64,000 nt of DNA from GCA-020343675 sp964462945 (GTDB taxonomy: Bacteria > Planctomycetota > Phycisphaerae > Sedimentisphaerales > Anaerobacaceae): positions 1 to 64,000 of the forward strand of contig CAYWZW010000016.1 in assembly GCA_964462945.1 (NCBI GenBank). The letters are read 5' to 3'. A program made the position numbers and the translations under genes. The notes below the pieces were generated by a model, which had not been told where the DNA came from, did no database searches, and worked only from the letters and a program-made list of their open reading frames with translations. This document shows positions 62,087 to 64,000 of the stretch, piece by piece. The first letter of the stretch is position 1; each line of letters opens with the position of its first letter.

Positions 62087-63709
62087 ATGAAGGCAAAATT
62101 ACATAAGACCAAGAAAGCCAAATTCTTTTATGCGACAATTGCATGCGCACTTTTCACAATCGTCCTGCTTCATGCCTGCCGCGCCCCAAAAACCACAATC
62201 ACACAATACAGTCTCATCGATCAGCCCGCAGCAGTCCTGCCGGATTACTCCGGTAGTGTTATCCCGCCGAACATCGCGCCCCTGAACTTTCTCATACAGC
62301 ACAAAGGGACCGGCTACTTCGTGAGAGTATGCTCCGAAAAAGGAAACCCTATCGAGATATTCAGCAAGACGCCCGGGATTTCGATTCCGAAGCGAGCCTG
62401 GCATCAGCTTCTTGATTTGAACCGGGGCCGGCCGCTTAGTCTGGATATTTTCGTCAAATCCCCAGAAAACACATCATCTCCTGAAGGACAAAACGAACGC
62501 TGGTCCCGCTTTCAGACTCTCACCTGTGAAATTGCGCGTGAGGACATAGATCCTTTCCTCGTATATCGAAAGATTCAACCGGCCCATGGCACCTGGAGAA
62601 ATATGGGGATCTATCAGCGTAACCTGAATAGTTTTAATGAATCAGTTGTGTTGGACAATGAATATTTCAAGCACGGCTGTGTGAACTGCCACGCCTTTTG
62701 CGGACATCGTCCTGAAAAAATGCTCATCGGCATCCGCAGCGCGGATTATGGCAGTTCGGCCTTGTTGCTTGAAAGCAACAGAGTGCAGAAGATCGGAACA
62801 AAGCTCGGATATACCTCCTGGCACCCCAGCGGCCGGATCGCCGCATTTTCAGTCAATGAGGTCAGGCAGTTCTTTCATGCTGTTGCCGACGAGGTGCGGG
62901 ACGTGATAGACTTCGACTCCTTCATAGCGTACTACCTGGTTGACTCAGAAATCGTTAAGACCACAAAAGACCTTGCCCGAAAGGACCGGCTCGAAACGTA
63001 TCCAACCTGGTCCGCCGACGGCCGATACATGTATTTTTGCAGCGCACCGATAACGTGGTCTGAGCGGAATGCCGTTCCCGAATCTTACGACCAAATAAAG
63101 TACGACCTCGTCCGCGCCAGTTACGACCTTGACCTCGACCAGTGGAGCCCGCTGGAATCGGTGCTTTCCGCCCGGCAGACGGGCCTAAGTATCCTTTTGC
63201 CGCGAGTCAGTCCCGATGGGCGCTGGCTGCTGTTTTGCATGTGCGATTACGGCTGTTTCCCCGTTTATCAGCCTAGCAGCGACCTCTATATAATGGACCT
63301 TGAAGCCGCCCAACAAACGGGTGAGTACAAATACCACCGGCTTGATATCAACAGCGACAAGAGCGAAAGCTGGCACTCCTGGTCGAGTAACAGCCGATGG
63401 ATCGTCTTCAGCAGCAAGAGAAACAGCGGCGTATTCACCAGAACATATATCGCATACGTCGATAAGAACGGCAAGGTACACAAACCGATACGGCTGCCTC
63501 AGAAAGACCCGGCGTACTATGAGTCATGCCTTTGGACTTACAGCGTCCCCGAGCTGGTCACTGAGCCTGTTCGGATTACAAAAGAAAAGCTCGGCAGGGT
63601 CGTTCGCAGTTCCCGGAAAATACCTATCGAGATGCCCATTACGATGGCGACTCCCAAGGCCGGCGGGCTCCCGGACTATCAGGAACCTTGGCAGACGGAA
63701 CGCGAGTAA
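62087..63709 (+). CDS. TolB-like beta-propeller lipoprotein with a CxxCH heme-binding motif
   Basis: 540 aa, ATG at 62087, 17 nt after the membrane protein gene. The N-terminal hydrophobic segment ends in a lipobox (LLHAC, Cys near residue 31). A single CVNCH motif (HGCVNCHAFCG, near residue 200) could attach heme c or hold a metal. The second half has PD40/TolB-type blades: YTSWHPSGRIAAFSVN, YPTWSADGRYMYFCSA, PRVSPDGRWLLFCM and WSSNSRWIVFSSKRNSG. It forms a two-gene unit with the DUF6057-like protein and probably acts with it at the cell surface. Substrate and electron partners cannot be inferred. Confidence 0.75.
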   Translation: MKAKLHKTKKAKFFYATIACALFTIVLLHACRAPKTTITQYSLIDQPAAVLPDYSGSVIPPNIAPLNFLIQHKGTGYFVRVCSEKGNPIEIFSKTPGISIPKRAWHQLLDLNRGRPLSLDIFVKSPENTSSPEGQNERWSRFQTLTCEIAREDIDPFLVYRKIQPAHGTWRNMGIYQRNLNSFNESVVLDNEYFKHGCVNCHAFCGHRPEKMLIGIRSADYGSSALLLESNRVQKIGTKLGYTSWHPSGRIAAFSVNEVRQFFHAVADEVRDVIDFDSFIAYYLVDSEIVKTTKDLARKDRLETYPTWSADGRYMYFCSAPITWSERNAVPESYDQIKYDLVRASYDLDLDQWSPLESVLSARQTGLSILLPRVSPDGRWLLFCMCDYGCFPVYQPSSDLYIMDLEAAQQTGEYKYHRLDINSDKSESWHSWSSNSRWIVFSSKRNSGVFTRTYIAYVDKNGKVHKPIRLPQKDPAYYESCLWTYSVPELVTEPVRITKEKLGRVVRSSRKIPIEMPITMATPKAGGLPDYQEPWQTERE

Positions 63710-63719
63710 GAGGGGAGAT

Positions 63720-63854
63720 ATGCAAAATAAAGCCGGAAACATACAAAAAAACAGACTTCTCAGACGTACGAGGCGGCCGAAAATTGTTGACATTGAGAAA
63801 AAATTAAGCTATTATGAGACTCCAAGCGTTCAGGAGTGTCTTTATGAAGTGTAA
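63720..63854 (+). CDS. Small basic ORF (44 aa), possible gene
   Basis: ATG at 63720 after AAGAGGGGAGAT, 10 nt past the TolB-like gene. It encodes MQNKAGNIQKNRLLRRTRRP and ends QECLYEV. The ribosome binding site and position suggest translation as a third operon gene, but the promoter at 63787 lies inside it, so it may be an accident. Confidence 0.35.
   Translation: MQNKAGNIQKNRLLRRTRRPKIVDIEKKLSYYETPSVQECLYEV
63787..63815 (+). promoter_or_regulatory. Strong sigma70-type promoter near the window end
   Basis: TTGACA (63787-63792), 17 bp, TATTAT (63810-63815). It points to a gene beyond 64000; the remaining 150 bp hold no gene I can support and may be its leader. Confidence 0.65.
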
Positions 63855-64000
63855 ATGGTAAATCCCTGTATAATCTGCTTCCTCGTCTCGGCTATGACCA
63901 AGCACCGGCATTAAATTTTTCATCTTTTCGGTCATTATGCCGAAATGCTGTTGAGTCAGGCACAGAGTGGAAGGCGGGGTCTGTGAAACGAATGTTGGCT

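Noticed and set aside
1..64000. tRNA and rRNA genes
   Set aside because: I looked for cloverleaf-like segments and rRNA landmarks in the gaps and found none I could support.

Overview
The window looks like a chromosomal segment of a Planctomycetota bacterium, most likely Phycisphaerae-like. The grounds are inferential. They are large secreted LamG proteins, prepilin-like proteins ending in an H-x-D-G region, Tat-exported Gfo/Idh/MocA oxidoreductases and Fuc/Ara-isomerase-like proteins, a CotH protein with a lamin-tail domain, a GH172-type (DUF2961) hydrolase, a HEAT-repeat exoprotein and a small bacterial histone-fold protein. No rRNA, tRNA or CRISPR array was seen.

Layout. 1-3.4 kb: a LamG gene broken by a one-base deletion, then a conserved 3' repeat (family A). 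3.4-4.6 kb: an IS110-type element. 5.1-12.4 kb: a beta-helix exoprotein, a metallophosphoesterase, a decayed small gene, a stand-alone GMP-synthetase ATPase, an RRM protein coupled to a prepilin-like gene, and a repeat-rich 1.8-kb gap. 12.4-23.6 kb: a glycosidase/aldolase pair, the histone-like gene, a GH172-type gene, a CotH/lamin-tail protein and a coiled-coil exoprotein. 24-38 kb: exported catabolic-type proteins (unknown, NodB-like, two oxidoreductases, HEAT, BNR-like, isomerase-like, and a TIKI/TraB plus BNR fusion). 38-50 kb: three more LamG genes, a second prepilin-like gene and a graveyard of gene tails. 50-53 kb: a PPC lipoprotein and a second isomerase-like protein. 53.2-59.3 kb: a tight five-gene operon (SH3, M48 peptidase, CHASE2-cyclase, metallo-beta-lactamase-fold phosphodiesterase-like protein, MscS channel with a cyclic-nucleotide domain). 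60-63.9 kb: a DUF6057-like membrane protein paired with a TolB-like lipoprotein carrying a CxxCH motif.

How it fits together. Most genes encode exported proteins for binding or breaking down glycans and sugar acids. The four LamG genes share a promoter form (TTGAC[A/G], 17-18 bp, TATARR) and a long leader; three leaders contain a very short ORF after a strong ribosome binding site. The 53-59 kb operon has the parts of a complete cyclic-nucleotide circuit: sensor-synthase, hydrolase and gated channel.

The gaps are filled by dispersed repeats. Family A follows LamG genes. Family B (TTCATTGAATACG start) is usually joined to the 3' end of a TPR gene. Family C (CCTCCCGGCTGTCGCGGG core, about 13 copies) is often joined to the 3' end of an ankyrin-repeat gene. 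Every copy of each family has the same orientation here. This link between orphan gene tails and noncoding repeats is, with the cyclic-nucleotide operon, the most unusual thing in the window.
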